NCBI GenBank assembly: GCA_016748015.1
Contig: JAAOMT010000280.1
Coordinates: 1 to 16,841 of the forward strand
Direction of reading: 5' to 3'
Length of the DNA stretch: 16,841 bases
From: Geosiphon pyriformis
Taxonomy: Eukaryota; Glomeromycota; Glomeromycetes; Archaeosporales; Geosiphonaceae
The notes beneath the pieces are model-generated. The model ran no database searches. It was not told the DNA's origin and was given only the letters and a program-made list of their open reading frames with translations. The position numbers and the translations under genes are program-made. Within the stretch, counting starts at the first letter, position 1; every line of letters begins with the position of its first letter. Shown here piece by piece: positions 1 to 8,159 of the stretch.

Positions 1-469
1 ACTCAAATATATTTATTTTTAATTTATAAATAAAAAATTATTAGTATTTATTTATATAAAAAATCAAATTAATATTATATTACATTATAGATTTTGTTTA
101 TTTTTTTATGTTTTGTTTTTAAATAAAATTTACATGATTTTTATATAATTTTTTTTTAAACAGATTGGTTTTTTTGTTTTTTTAAGATAAAATATATTTT
201 GTTTTTCAACTTGTATAATATAAAAAGTAGTATGTATTTAATACTTCAATTTAGAATCAAAGTTTTTTTTTTAAAAATATTTTTTAATATCTTAATATAT
301 TGATTTATATAATCTTAAAAAAACAAAGTTTTGGCTTGTTTTTTTTACTTCTAATTATTAAATAGTTTTTAAAAAGTTCAAAAAATGTTTTTTAAATAAG
401 TTATTTATAATTTATTAATAATAAATATATTATACAAAATGTTTACCAACTTTTTGTCTCCTTAATTTT
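1..469. other. AT-rich non-coding flank
   Basis: Long runs of A and T with no open frame of useful length and no repeat unit that I can define. I see no gene, tRNA or LTR end here. The composition changes sharply near 470, where the G/C content rises and a coding-like stretch begins, so the 5' end of the LINE remnant may lie close to 430-470. Confidence 0.6.
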
Positions 470-1555
470 ATGATTATGACCAGAGCAAAGAGTAAAAAAG
501 CTGCACCTGATATCTGTTCTAAAATATCTAATAAAATTTCAACCAAAGGAGCTTTCTCTGTTGTAGAAGCAACTAAGCAGAACGTTTTAGAAGTCTTCCC
601 TTTACCCAGTAATTGTGATAAGCTGTCTTTGGTAGCCATTGAAGCAACTTCTTCATCTTTGGCTGGTTTCTCACCAGTCAAAGTTCCCTCAAAGAGACAC
701 ACTTGAGTTAGTTCCAGTGTTGTCTCCACCCCAACTAAGAGCCCAAAAGTGTTCAATAATAGACCAGTTAACAAGTTGGTGTTCCCCTCTATAGCTTCAA
801 CATCTGGTGCTTCTAACACCTCTTCTTCAAAGAAAATGATCAAAAAGACCAAAAGTTCAGAAAAGTGGGGGCAGTTCCCTGTCTCTGCTATTATTACACC
901 GAACCCCTTTGTGGTTCCAAATGAGATCTTAGATAAGATCTCCATAACATTATCCAGCACATTATTTAAGATGGACCAAGATCAACTACTGGCTGTATTG
1001 CCAAATGTGGTGTCTTCTAGCAGATTTTTGCCGGTTTTAAAAGCAAAACAATCTCCTTCTGTTGGATCACCTGTTTTTGAGAACTGGGCTGACCAAATGG
1101 AAACTGAATTATCTCCTTCTCTAGTTTCTGGTGCTGCTTCTGGTGGTGCTTGAAAAACTATTACTAGTTGTCAAAGATTTGCTGGGTGGGTGGCTTCTAC
1201 TCTGGTGCCTAGTGCTACTTTTAAGATTAAATTGGCTCATGTTAAGACTGTTTTTTAGTCAGTACATGGTTTTTTGGATGCAAAGTCAGTATCAAAAGAC
1301 AATATGAAGCTGTTTTGTGTAGAGTTTGCTTCTTAAGTGTCTTTAGAAGCTGCATTCTTGGTTGAGCTTACAAGCTCTATACATTTGGCCACTCTTAAAA
1401 TTGCCAAGTCTTTGGTAATTTCTGAATCTGGTTTCCCTTCTGCTGCTGTTGTGTTGCATGATGTGCTCTTGGGTGTGTCTACTGCTGACATTAAAACAGT
1501 TTTTAGTGTGTTTGATAGTATTAATTGTGTTGTGCTAAAGCCTGCTGGTATTTGG
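470..1555 (+). pseudogene. LINE-type (non-LTR) retrotransposon ORF1 remnant, 3' truncated
   Basis: One reading frame runs from the ATG at 470 to the Trp codon at 1553. It is broken only by TGA 704, TGA 1151, TAG 1256 and TAA 1334; there is no frameshift, so the pieces 470-706, 749-1153 and 1337-1555 belong to one protein of about 362 codons. The first half is low-complexity, rich in Ser, Thr, Lys and Pro. The second half is ordered, and the stretch ending ADIKTVFSVFDSINCVVLKP looks like the start of an RRM-like fold (a helix, then a beta strand). From memory it resembles the nucleic-acid-binding ORF1 of LINE elements common in arbuscular mycorrhizal fungi, where an RRM-like region precedes a zinc knuckle. 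That knuckle and the rest are absent, because LTR sequence starts at about 1556. All four stops can be read as decayed Arg, Trp, Gln and Gln codons. The family call is from recall, not a search. Confidence 0.55.
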
Positions 1556-2096
1556 TGTAACTTGGTGCTCAATTGCTATATCAATATTGGTTTCTGAAGG
1601 TCTTGTTAATCTGAAGGTTTTGTTGTGGAGTTCTTTGTATAATGGACAGAGATTTAATTGTTATCTTCTTAGTAGCCTCCTAGAATCGCAATTTCATCGA
1701 ATTTATTTCTCAGCATGGTGACTGGTAATCTGACAGAGATGCCCTTCTGGTAAGCTATCTGTTAATATATATACTTTTCCTTTGGAGTCTTTTACCAGGC
1801 TATCATTGACATTAATAACTCAGCACTTAACTCTCAATTGATTAGTAAAACAAAGAAATAAAAGAAAAATACAAGAAAATAAACAAAAACAATTGCAAGT
1901 TAGTATCTCATCAATAACCATGATCAAGAACTATTGTTTTAGTGTGGTTAACTATCAATTACTATCAACATAAAGTGTTGATAGTGGGAGTGGATTTAAG
2001 ATAGAGAATAATTATTTATTGATATTTGTGGGTTAGAAGTCACTTAGATAAAATCTTAACTGAGAGGTTTGTTTTTTCTACTTCTAATGCTACCAC

Positions 2097-2104
2097 TATA
2101 TATA
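2097..2104 (-). promoter_or_regulatory. TATA box of LTR A
   Basis: TATATATA sits at the same place in all four LTRs and is followed, on the minus strand, by a shared GCATTAGAAGTAGAAAA-like stretch. This is where transcription of such elements normally starts, 25-35 bases downstream. Confidence 0.5.
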
Positions 2105-2154
2105 CATAATTTGGGTTCTATGAGATTGCTTCCATTCTCGAGTGATGTGCTATA

Positions 2155-2255
2155 ATTTCTCAAGCAATGTTCTGTGATTTCTGACATTGCTCCATATTGC
2201 TGAGCAATGTGTCATAATTTCTGACATTGCTCCATATTGCTAAGCAATGTGTTCA
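2155..2255 (-). repeat. U3 tandem array of LTR A, 40-bp period, palindromic core
   Basis: AGCAATGT occurs at 2163, 2203 and 2243, and its reverse complement ACATTGCT at 2184 and 2224, giving an exact 40-bp period. Each unit can fold with ACATTGCT pairing to AGCAATGT over about 11 bases. The array lies directly upstream of the TATA box on the element's own strand, so an enhancer-like role is plausible but only inferred. Confidence 0.7.
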
Positions 2256-2338
2256 CATGCTAACTACTACTTTCTTATTGGTCTACTATTTTTTTATATC
2301 TGTTTTCTTTTTTATGAATAATATTATCTCTTCCTTTT

Positions 2339-2600
2339 TAATATTAAGCTTCATCAAAATCTTCGTTTTGAATTAATTCTAATACTTTTTTTTTAAATAT
2401 TGTTTGTTCAACTTTGTTTCTCTTAAACAATCTGTGATTTTATTATTGACATAGAAATTGAAGGCTGATTCTGCTGGGAAATAATTATTGTTTAATCCCA
2501 ATTGTTGGCTGTACTGTTAAAACAAGGATTTGGCAAATTCTAAATGGTTTGTTCCTATGATTTCTGATTCTGCCACTTTTGGATAATTGTTGTTAGTACC
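2339..2600 (-). pseudogene. Residual coding fragment of the minus-strand element
   Basis: Read on the minus strand from about 2573, the sequence is open with one stop (TAA, probably a Gln codon) and begins AESEIIGTNHLEFAKS. It ends near 2344 as ...NEDFDEA, stop, Tyr, stop, just before the polypurine stretch, after a frameshift in a run of nine A's (2386-2394). The last part resembles the end of the extra ORF of the plus-strand Ty3 element (10600-10723): both have a Lys-rich KKKV segment, acidic residues and a terminal Tyr-TAA. The first part may be the start of gag, since it follows the primer site. The fragment would then be a fusion of the two ends around a large internal deletion. It is no longer functional. 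Confidence 0.4.
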
Positions 2601-2620
2601 AGTTCTCTGTAAGATTATAT

Positions 2621-2636
2621 CTCACAGGGAGCCCCA
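2621..2636 (-). other. Candidate tRNA primer-binding site
   Basis: On the minus strand, two bases after the end of the 5' LTR, the sequence is TGGGGCTCCCTGTGAG. Its complement ends in CCA, as a tRNA 3' end does, and the position fits minus-strand primer binding in LTR elements. I cannot name the tRNA, and the base before CCA would be C, which is uncommon. Confidence 0.4.
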
Positions 2637-3231
2637 AATGTTACAAGTGATTATTTGGGGTCTCAAATCAAATAACAAACCCATAACTTGGTGTTCAATT
2701 GTTATATCAATGTTAGTTTCTGAAGGTTTTTTTGATCTGAAGATTTTGTTGTGGAGTTCTTTGTATAATGAACAGAGATTTAATTGTTATCTTCCCAGTA
2801 GCCTTCCAGAATCACAAATCTGTCAAATTTTTTTCTCAGCATAGTGGTCAATAATTTGGCAAAGATGCCTTTCTGGTAAGCTATCTGTTAATATATATAA
2901 TTCCTATGCCCTTCTTTTAGGGTCTTTTACCAAGCTATTATTGATGTCAATAACTTAGCACTTAACCTTCAATTGATTAGTAAAACAAAGAAATAAAAGA
3001 AAAATACAAGAAAATAAACAAAAGCAATTGCAAGTTAGTATCCTGTTAATAGCTATGAATAAGAGCTATTGTTCCAGTGTGGTTAAGTATCAATTACTAT
3101 TAACATGAAGTGTTGATAGTGGGAGTGGATTTGAGATAGAAAATAATTATTTATTGATATTTGTGGATTGAAAGTTGCTTAAATAAAATCTCAACTGAGA
3201 GGTCTGTCTTTTCTACTTCTAATGCTATTAC

Positions 3232-3239
3232 TATATATA
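3232..3239 (-). promoter_or_regulatory. TATA box of LTR B
   Basis: TATATATA in the same setting as in the other three LTRs. It would drive transcription leftwards, away from the Ty3 gag, so it cannot be the promoter of the plus-strand polyprotein next to it. Confidence 0.5.
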
Positions 3240-3296
3240 CATAATTTGGATTCTATAAAATTACTTCCATTTTTGAGTGATGTGCTATAATTTCTC

Positions 3297-3403
3297 AAGC
3301 AATGCTCATATTGCTGAGTAATGTTCTGTGATTTCTGATATTGCTCTACATTGCTAAGCAATGTGCCATAATTTTTGACATTGCTTCATATTGTTGAGCA
3401 ATG
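3297..3403 (-). repeat. U3 tandem array of LTR B
   Basis: AGCAATG-type cores at 3298, 3317 (AGTAATG), 3357 and 3397 give spacings of 19, 40 and 40. ACATTGCT occurs at 3378. It is the same family as in LTR A but has one extra, shortened unit, so the arrays vary in copy number between LTR copies. Confidence 0.65.
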
Positions 3404-3479
3404 TGTTCACATGCTAACTACTACTCTCTTATTGGTCTACTATTTTTCTATATCTGTTTTCTTTTTTATGAGTAACAAC

Positions 3480-4650
3480 AATGTAGAAAAAGCCATCACA
3501 GCCAATGGATGAAACAACAACAGAGCCCTTCAAGTGATTTCCTATTTTCTACAGGATACTACCGACTTATGATATCAGAGTTTAACCATCAAACCTCAAA
3601 CATTCCAGAAATTTAAAATTGCATTCTTGGGATATTTCAGTAATAATAACAGTATTAATTGCCTAGTTAACGCCTTCACTACAATCAAATAGGGAGAAAC
3701 TAAAGCAGTTACCACTTACTTGGGACACTTCTACAGGAACTTGCATCAAATTCAAGCAATTCAAGCTGACTATTTTACAGTGCCACAGATTTTAAACCAG
3801 TTCATTTGTAGACTGCATAATAGTCTTCTTCAATGCATATGCCCAATATACCCACAAACTCTCTAAGATGCAGTCACCAATACAAGAGATTTTAAATTGG
3901 CAGAACTTAAAGCAAACTATGCCCAAGCCATTAATTTAGTCATAAATGGATTATCTGACTTGGATTCCAAATTGAAACAACTCAGTGATTCAATTAATCA
4001 GAAATTGGAAGAATACTTAGCTGACAATTACATAATTTATTAACTACCACAACAACACAATAATTCAGAAAACATGAATCATTTCCAAAATCAGTCGCAT
4101 CTATTATTATCTTCAAATCAGCCGTGGCAACAAGAAACACGTGTTTGCCATAACTGTGGTAAACAAGGCCATATTAGAGCCGACTGCTGATTTTATAGTA
4201 ATAATTTATGATCGGAAAATCAATATCAAAACCCTGATCACTGGTTTCAAGCTTTGAGTTATCAATCCAGCTCAGCACTATATCAACCAAATTACTTATC
4301 TATGACACAACAGCCAATATATCAACCACCAATTTATCAGTTCTTAGTATTCATTGTTTATCAATTGCAGTCTTAACTCATCTATTAACTGCAGTCTCAA
4401 GTAATCTATCAACCCTAACAAATTCAAACACTGCCACAAAACTTATCTCAAAATGGAACCCAAAGGCCAAGACTGACACAGCAAAGCTGGAGATTGTTAA
4501 TGATAGTCTATTAACCAATCCCCAATTCTACCACGCATTCATCTGGATCATGACAATAGAATTTAGGCACCAGGTACACACAAAACCCAAGTTTCCAGAA
4601 CTATTTAAGTCTTCTGGTTACCTCAGAAGATGTCTTATCTAATAATGTGG
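3480..4650 (+). pseudogene. gag: Ty3/gypsy gag remnant (capsid region and CCHC nucleocapsid)
   Basis: A single frame is readable from 3480 with stops at 3510, 3570, 3690, 3864, 4041, 4188, 4209 and others further on. The order is a helical capsid-like region of the Retrotrans_gag kind (ALQVISYFLQD, then FKIAFLGYFSNNNSIN, TTYLGHF, QILNQFI; about 3520-3900), a helical segment with SDLDSKLKQLSDSINQKL (about 3950-4010), one zinc knuckle C-2-C-4-H-4-C (CHNCGKQGHIRADC, 4146-4187), and a tail rich in Gln, Tyr and Pro with repeated YQP units (4230-4440). Gag would form the particle and bind RNA. The N-terminal part expected before the first helix is absent. Several stops follow from TGG to TGA (for example NGxN at 3510) or CAG/CAA to TAG/TAA. 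Gag and protease appear to share one frame up to 4856, so no separate gag stop is visible. Confidence 0.75.
4146..4187 (+). other. CCHC zinc knuckle codons in gag
   Basis: Fourteen codons encode C-H-N-C-G-K-Q-G-H-I-R-A-D-C, a perfect retroviral-type knuckle with all four zinc ligands kept. It binds the genomic RNA in such elements. The next codon is a stop (TGA) that was probably Trp. Confidence 0.9.
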
Positions 4651-4751
4651 AGACCTACCAAACACAGCCACTTACCAGCAACATTTCACCAGCTGCTAGT
4701 ACCAAAAACGAATCACAAGCTGCTATATTCCCTTTTGATTTTGACAAAATT

Positions 4752-5105
4752 ACACCAGTTCTCTTATTTAGTGGAGCTGTTTTTAACACCAAACCAATCA
4801 CAGCCATGTATACCAACACTAAAGTCGATGGTCAACTTATCAAGCTTATCCTCAACAGGCAGCATAATCACATGACAACTTATAGACCAATTAGGTCACT
4901 GAGTTGATTGCACTGCCAGTACCAGAATTATTATGACTGATAGAACTACAAAAACTCCTATTGGCAAGATCAATAACTTCACTTTTGAAGTTAATAGTAT
5001 CACTATACTAATTAAAGTTTTAGTAATAAAAGCCACTCAATATTAGACACTCATTGGCAATAATTGGCTGTTTAAAACAAATGCAACCCTTGATTAAACC
5101 ACACA
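4752..5105 (+). pseudogene. pro: Retropepsin-like aspartic protease remnant, active site destroyed
   Basis: The start of the fold (NTKVDGQLIKLIL) is in frame 0 up to 4856, and the continuation (GSIIT, stop, QLIDQLGH, then RIIMTDRTTKTPIGKINNF and TLIGNNWLFK) is in frame 1 from 4858. In this family an Asp-Ser/Thr-Gly triad should lie exactly at the break. Here the Asp codon reads AAC (Asn), the following residues are missing, and the frame changes. The loss is about 11 bases if the usual spacing applied. The flap and second-half signatures (IGxxxxF, then a hydrophobic VLVI strand, then LIGNxWL) are still readable. Stops at 4870 and 4894 fit decayed Arg codons, and a TAG near 5044 fits a Gln codon. 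Confidence 0.6.
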
Positions 5106-5517
5106 GGAGCTTCAACTAAGTCAGAACAGTTGACACACACATGTACCAGTCATGTGTGGTTATTTCAAAATGACTACTACACTAGCACCACTAATTAAGC
5201 TCAAAAAAGAAAAGGAAAAACCCACCAGAAAAGCATATTAAGTTTCATAAGCCGACAATGAGCACAACAAATTACCATCAGTGTCTTTATAGGATTATCA
5301 AGGAAAGAGAAAGCAAAAAAAAGAACCTACATGAAATAATGATCAAACTTGGAGAATTGACAACAATCAAGATGAACTATCAACAACTTGGGAATGGGAA
5401 AAAGATAATATTAAAGGGAAAGAGAAAGAGAAAAAAGAAAATTTAACACCAAATTCCACTTACCCTATATATACTTACACACTACCACAACCAAACTATC
5501 ATTGACCAAAGCTTATA
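5106..5517 (+). pseudogene. Low-complexity linker between protease and cysteine module
   Basis: Frame 1 continues through this part with many stops (for example TAG 5290 and TGA 5332). The readable text is charged and repetitive: Lys/Glu-rich, with TTWEWEKDN then alternating GKEKEKKE (about 5383-5440), followed by a Tyr/Pro/Thr-rich segment (5450-5510). It looks like an unstructured polyprotein linker. Another frame gives an open stretch 5258-5446, but it is only a Lys-rich shadow of this linker. Confidence 0.5.
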
Positions 5518-5789
5518 TGTGGCAATTGTGGCAAAAAATTGTCATCAATAAGTGCATGCTGTGGTGATGATGAGGAATACCAAATGACAACCAAGTTTTA
5601 TTGTCGTCCATGCATTATAAAACGTTTTGGAAGACTAAAACAAGTAGAAAAATGGGATAACAAATCCTGCTTGGCTTGTGGAGAAACTCTTTTAGATGAA
5701 AGAATGTGGAACAACATTTCTGAATGAGAAAAAATATGTAACAAATCATGTTAGTACACGATTTTTATAAGTGACTGGGTTAGAAAAAA
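5518..5789 (+). pseudogene. Eight-cysteine putative zinc module in the polyprotein
   Basis: Frame 1 has cysteines at 5518, 5527, 5557, 5560, 5602, 5611, 5668 and 5677, giving the spacing C-2-C-9-CC-13-C-2-C-18-C-2-C. Three CxxC pairs plus a CC pair could hold two zinc ions. The surrounding text (GACCGDDEEY-like acidic loop, FYCRPC, CLACGETLLD) does not match any zinc-finger family that I can name. It is followed by ISDWVRK, then a frameshift in a run of seven A's (5784-5790), after which the frame-0 text of the next module begins. In-frame stops at 5725 (TGA) and near 5752 (TAG) are single changes from sense codons. It lies where no canonical Ty3 domain is expected. RNA binding or particle assembly is possible, but nothing in the sequence settles it. 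Confidence 0.55.
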
Positions 5790-6389
5790 ATGCCTATAGA
5801 TGCTGCCTGAAGACAAGCAGTCAAATGTTTGGACAGATGTCCACACAATGATGACAAAATTTGGCAAATGGCTCTCACCAAAATCAAAAAAACATCACCA
5901 GAAGAAATAAAAAGAATAAAGAACAACCCATTAGAATCTATAAAACTTGACTGAGACTCAGAACCAGTCATAAATCTACTGGATCCAGAACAATTCCACA
6001 AACACTATCAGGAATTAGCACTCACTAGAGAGAAACAAGAGCAACAGTTGGAAAAAATCAACACTCAACTATGTAACCATTGTTTGATTCTCTGTGACTT
6101 TCAATATTGTAATGAATGTAATTTTATTTACAATCTACTATCATACATAATCTACACAATCTCAGAGGAAAATGAACCAATCAGCTATTATGCATCAGAA
6201 TTGAGATCAACTTTCAATTCTGATTCAAACTCCAACAATGATAATAATGAAAATAACAGTTTCAGTTCCATTCAAAATGACAACAAAAATTATGATAATT
6301 TGGACTCTGATTCAAACCCCAAAATATACATTGTGCTTCCTGACCTCTCTAAAGAGCAGGAACTTAAATGGTTTAGTGATAACAATGAA
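5790..6389 (+). pseudogene. Second cysteine cluster and acidic Asn/Ser-rich linker before dUTPase
   Basis: Frame 0 reads on from 5790 with stops at 5808 and 5952, both best explained as Trp codons changed to TGA. A helical, charged segment (5823-6060) leads to C-2-C-3-C-4-C-2-C, with cysteines at 6072, 6081, 6093, 6108 and 6117 (CNHCLILCDFQYCNEC). After that comes a low-complexity run of Asn, Asp and Ser (about 6220-6310). The open frame beginning with TTG at 6048 is not a true start; it only begins after the last upstream stop. The cysteine cluster could bind zinc, but the family is unknown to me. Confidence 0.5.
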
Positions 6390-6791
6390 AATATTATGTT
6401 AGAACGTGTACATAATACCAATGCTGAGTTTAATCTAAGATATTCAGGGAAGAATGTTATTAAATTAGAACCATATTCATGCACATGCATTGATCTCAAA
6501 GTAGCATTAGAAATTCCAGCAACAACAATGGTTCAACTAGCATTTAGGAGTAGTTTAGCAAAAAAAAGAATTAACATTAGAGGAGGAATAATTGATACAG
6601 AATATGTAGAAAATATCATTGCAATATTACAAAACAATTCAGAAAAAGCCTATGTCATAGAGCCAAATAAAAAAATAGCACAGGCAATATTCCTGTCTCT
6701 GGTTAAAATAGCTCAATTAGTATCAGTAGAAAACAGAGAAAAATTAGGGATTACAGCTAGAGAGATACAGAGATTTGGATCTACAGGTAGA
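6390..6791 (+). CDS. dUTPase domain of the polyprotein (open, partly decayed)
   Basis: Trimeric dUTPases split dUTP into dUMP and pyrophosphate, which keeps uracil out of newly made DNA. The five conserved motifs appear in order over about 130 residues, the usual length: motif 1 NAEFNLRYSG (6420-6449), motif 2 FRSSLAKK (6543-6566), motif 3 GGIIDTEYVENI (6582-6617), motif 4 PNKKIAQAIFL (6663-6695) and motif 5 REIQRFGSTGR (6759-6791). The catalytic Asp and Tyr of motif 3 are kept. Motif 1 has Asn where Asp is usual, and Gly residues expected in motifs 3 and 5 are Glu or Arg, all consistent with G-to-A decay. The domain lies between protease and RT, comparable to protease-linked dUTPases of some retroviruses and different from the lentiviral position next to integrase. 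It is the longest undamaged stretch of the element (open 6048-7166). Confidence 0.8.
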
Positions 6792-7166
6792 ATAGATGTA
6801 CCAGTTAATATGACAAAAAAAGAGGTTATTAACAAAGAAGAAATTATCTCTATCCGTCAACCAATTTCCATTCTATTATATGACCAGTACATAGTAACTA
6901 TAGAGAGAAAAGTAAAGAATCAGGTTCAAATGTTTAAGGCAGAAGCACAACTTTGTGAATTAGGAGAGATTAGATTAATTAATCTACACATACCAGCCAA
7001 AAATCATGGTTACATTAAAATCCCCATTTACAACAACACGGGAAACATTATGGAGATACTAAAAGAAACTACTATTAGATATTTAACTACCAAAATTGAA
7101 GAACAATTACCAAACCCCATTCCAAACTTTTCACAATTGTGTAGATATGTAAATATTACATTATAA
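6792..7166 (+). CDS. Beta-rich connector between dUTPase and RT
   Basis: This continues the open frame of the dUTPase to the TAA at 7164. The text alternates hydrophobic and polar residues in strand-like fashion (QPISILLYDQYIVTIERKV, then INLHIPAKN). It closes with IYNNTGNIMEILKETTIRYL, the type of segment that often precedes the RT of Ty3/gypsy elements (strand, Asn-Thr, then Gly/Thr turn). The TAA is probably a former Gln codon, since the next codons (TIY, then EECYLLQPEQLEQMN) carry on into the RT in the same frame. No catalytic motif is visible. Confidence 0.5.
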   Translation: MDVPVNMTKKEVINKEEIISIRQPISILLYDQYIVTIERKVKNQVQMFKAEAQLCELGEIRLINLHIPAKNHGYIKIPIYNNTGNIMEILKETTIRYLTTKIEEQLPNPIPNFSQLCRYVNITL

Positions 7167-8159
7167 ACAATATACAGATGAGAAGAATGTTATCTGCTTC
7201 AACCAGAACAATTAGAACAGATGAACTTGAGAAACTTAGACCCACTACAATGTATGCAACTCAAAATGCTACTCAACAATTTCAATGACATTTGCCAGCA
7301 AAAACAAATTTGGCAGAACTGACATCATTCAATATTAAATTAAGACTGGAGATGCAATGTCAATTAAACAAAGAGCATACAGAGTACTACCAGCTAGCCA
7401 TAAAATCATTTGTCAAGAAATCAATTGAATGCTTGACAACAGACTAATTCAGTCATCAATAAGTTTATAGTCATTACCAGTGGTACTAGTCTATAAGAAA
7501 AATGAGAAAATTCATTTTTGCATGGATTACTGAAAACTGAATGAAGTGACCAAAGGAGATAGCTACCCAACTCCAAAGATCCAAGAATTGTTCGACACTT
7601 TTGGAGGAAAAAAATGGTTTTCAACATTAAATTTAGACAGTGGTTACTGGCAAGTAGTCATGAAACCAGAGACAAAGAGAAAATGGCTTTTACAACTCGA
7701 AAAGGAAACTTTGAATTTAAAGTAATACTATTTGGCTTAATGAATGCTCCAGCCACTTTTCAGCAACTTATGAAAATTATTTATACTAGGCTACTATGGA
7801 AATCAGTAGTCATATACTTGGATGACACCAATGTGTTTTCAAAAACATTCAATAATTATCTGCATTATTTCCAACAAGTGTTTGAAAGACTAAGAAGAGC
7901 CAGATTAAAGCTAAATACAACCAAATGTTTTTTTGGAAAGACTGAATTCAAGTTTTTGGGACATGTAGTAAGCATAGATGGAATTAAAACAGATCCAGAC
8001 AAGATTGAGATTGTTAAAAATTTTCCAGTACCAAATAATCTTACAAAACTAAGAGCATTCTTGGGATTTGCTGAATATTACTGTTGTTTTATCAAGAACT
8101 TTTCCAAAATAGCTCAACCACTATACCAACTCCAAACAAAGAACACCAAATATGAATGA
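7167..8159 (+). pseudogene. Ty3/gypsy reverse transcriptase remnant
   Basis: The RT is spread over three segments: frame 0 to about 7300 (LKMLLNNFNDI), frame 1 from there to about 7669 (GDAMSIKQRAYRVLPASH, then VVLVYKK, IHFCMDY, KLNEVTKGDSYPTPKI and KKWFSTLNLDSGYWQVVMK), and frame 0 to 8159 (MAFTTRKGNFEFKVILFGL, NAPATFQQLM, YLDD at 7815-7826, LKLNTTKCFF, FLGHVVS). Motifs A, B and C and the thumb start are all present. The motif A Asp is changed to Asn at 7630-7632 (LNL instead of LDL), while both Asp of the YLDD box remain. Stops at 7336, 7426, 7468 and 7531 fit changed Gln, Arg, Trp and Arg codons. The break near 7300 fits loss of two bases and that near 7669 loss of one. The enzyme would copy RNA into DNA in the particle, but this copy cannot. 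Confidence 0.85.

Larger units (their letters stand above)
1556..2323 (-). repeat. LTR A (3' LTR of the minus-strand element, outer end lost)
   Basis: Closely matches 2685-3477 along its length, including ACTTGGTG near the left side, the long stretch around CAATTGATTAGTAAAACAAA, GTGTTGATAGTGGGAGTGGA and the TATA region. Homology starts at about 1558, so roughly the first 46 bases of the copy at 2639 are missing. The inner end corresponds to TATTATTCAT on the minus strand where the other copy has TGTTACTCAT, so the terminal TG has become TA. Inferred U3 is 2110-2323 and R/U5 lies to its left. Confidence 0.75.
1556..3477 (-). mobile_element. Internally deleted LTR retrotransposon (two LTRs, about 315 bp interior)
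   Basis: Two direct copies of one LTR (1556-2323 and 2639-3477), both on the minus strand, flank a short interior. Read on the minus strand the order is LTR 2639-3477, a candidate primer site, a fragment of coding sequence, a polypurine stretch (2324-2341) and LTR 1556-2323. That is the layout of an LTR retrotransposon that lost most of its gag-pol. The left LTR has lost about 46 bp of its outer end at the junction with the LINE ORF1. The right end is clean and ends GTAACA at 3477, directly against the truncated gag of the plus-strand Ty3 element, which suggests this element inserted into that gag. The missing left end means the target duplication cannot be confirmed. Confidence 0.65.
2639..3477 (-). 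repeat. LTR B (5' LTR of the minus-strand element, complete)
   Basis: 839 bp bounded by TGTTAC at 2639 and GTAACA at 3472-3477, perfect inverted ends of 6 bp and of the TG...CA type. It matches LTR A over nearly all of its length. It also matches the reverse complement of 10737-11588 in the R/U5 part and at both ends. On the minus strand it holds a U3 array, a TATA box and the AATAAA signal (TTTATT at 3150 on the plus strand). It abuts the coding sequence of the neighbouring Ty3 element without a spacer. Confidence 0.8.

Noticed and set aside
430-960. Minus-strand open frame of 176 codons, longer than any single plus-strand piece here
   Set aside because: It is antisense to the LINE ORF1. 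The plus-strand frame stays in one register for 1.1 kb with only four transition-type stops, and its text looks like protein. The minus frame is a shadow.
2155-2255. CRISPR-like array because of the regular 40-bp spacing
   Set aside because: The units are contiguous repeats without unique spacers, lie within an LTR U3, and the genome looks eukaryotic.
2587-2844. Plus-strand open frame of 85 codons
   Set aside because: It lies almost entirely in LTR B, on the strand opposite to the element, and the matching LTR A does not keep it open.
5258-5446. Lys-rich open frame of 62 codons
   Set aside because: It is an off-frame reading of the polyprotein linker. The frame-1 text continues from protease through this stretch into the cysteine module.
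7421-7627. Minus-strand open frames inside the polyprotein (also 5780-6001, 6290-6499, 9446-9733, 9905-10096)
   Set aside because: All are antisense to recognised Ty3 domains and have no motif of their own.
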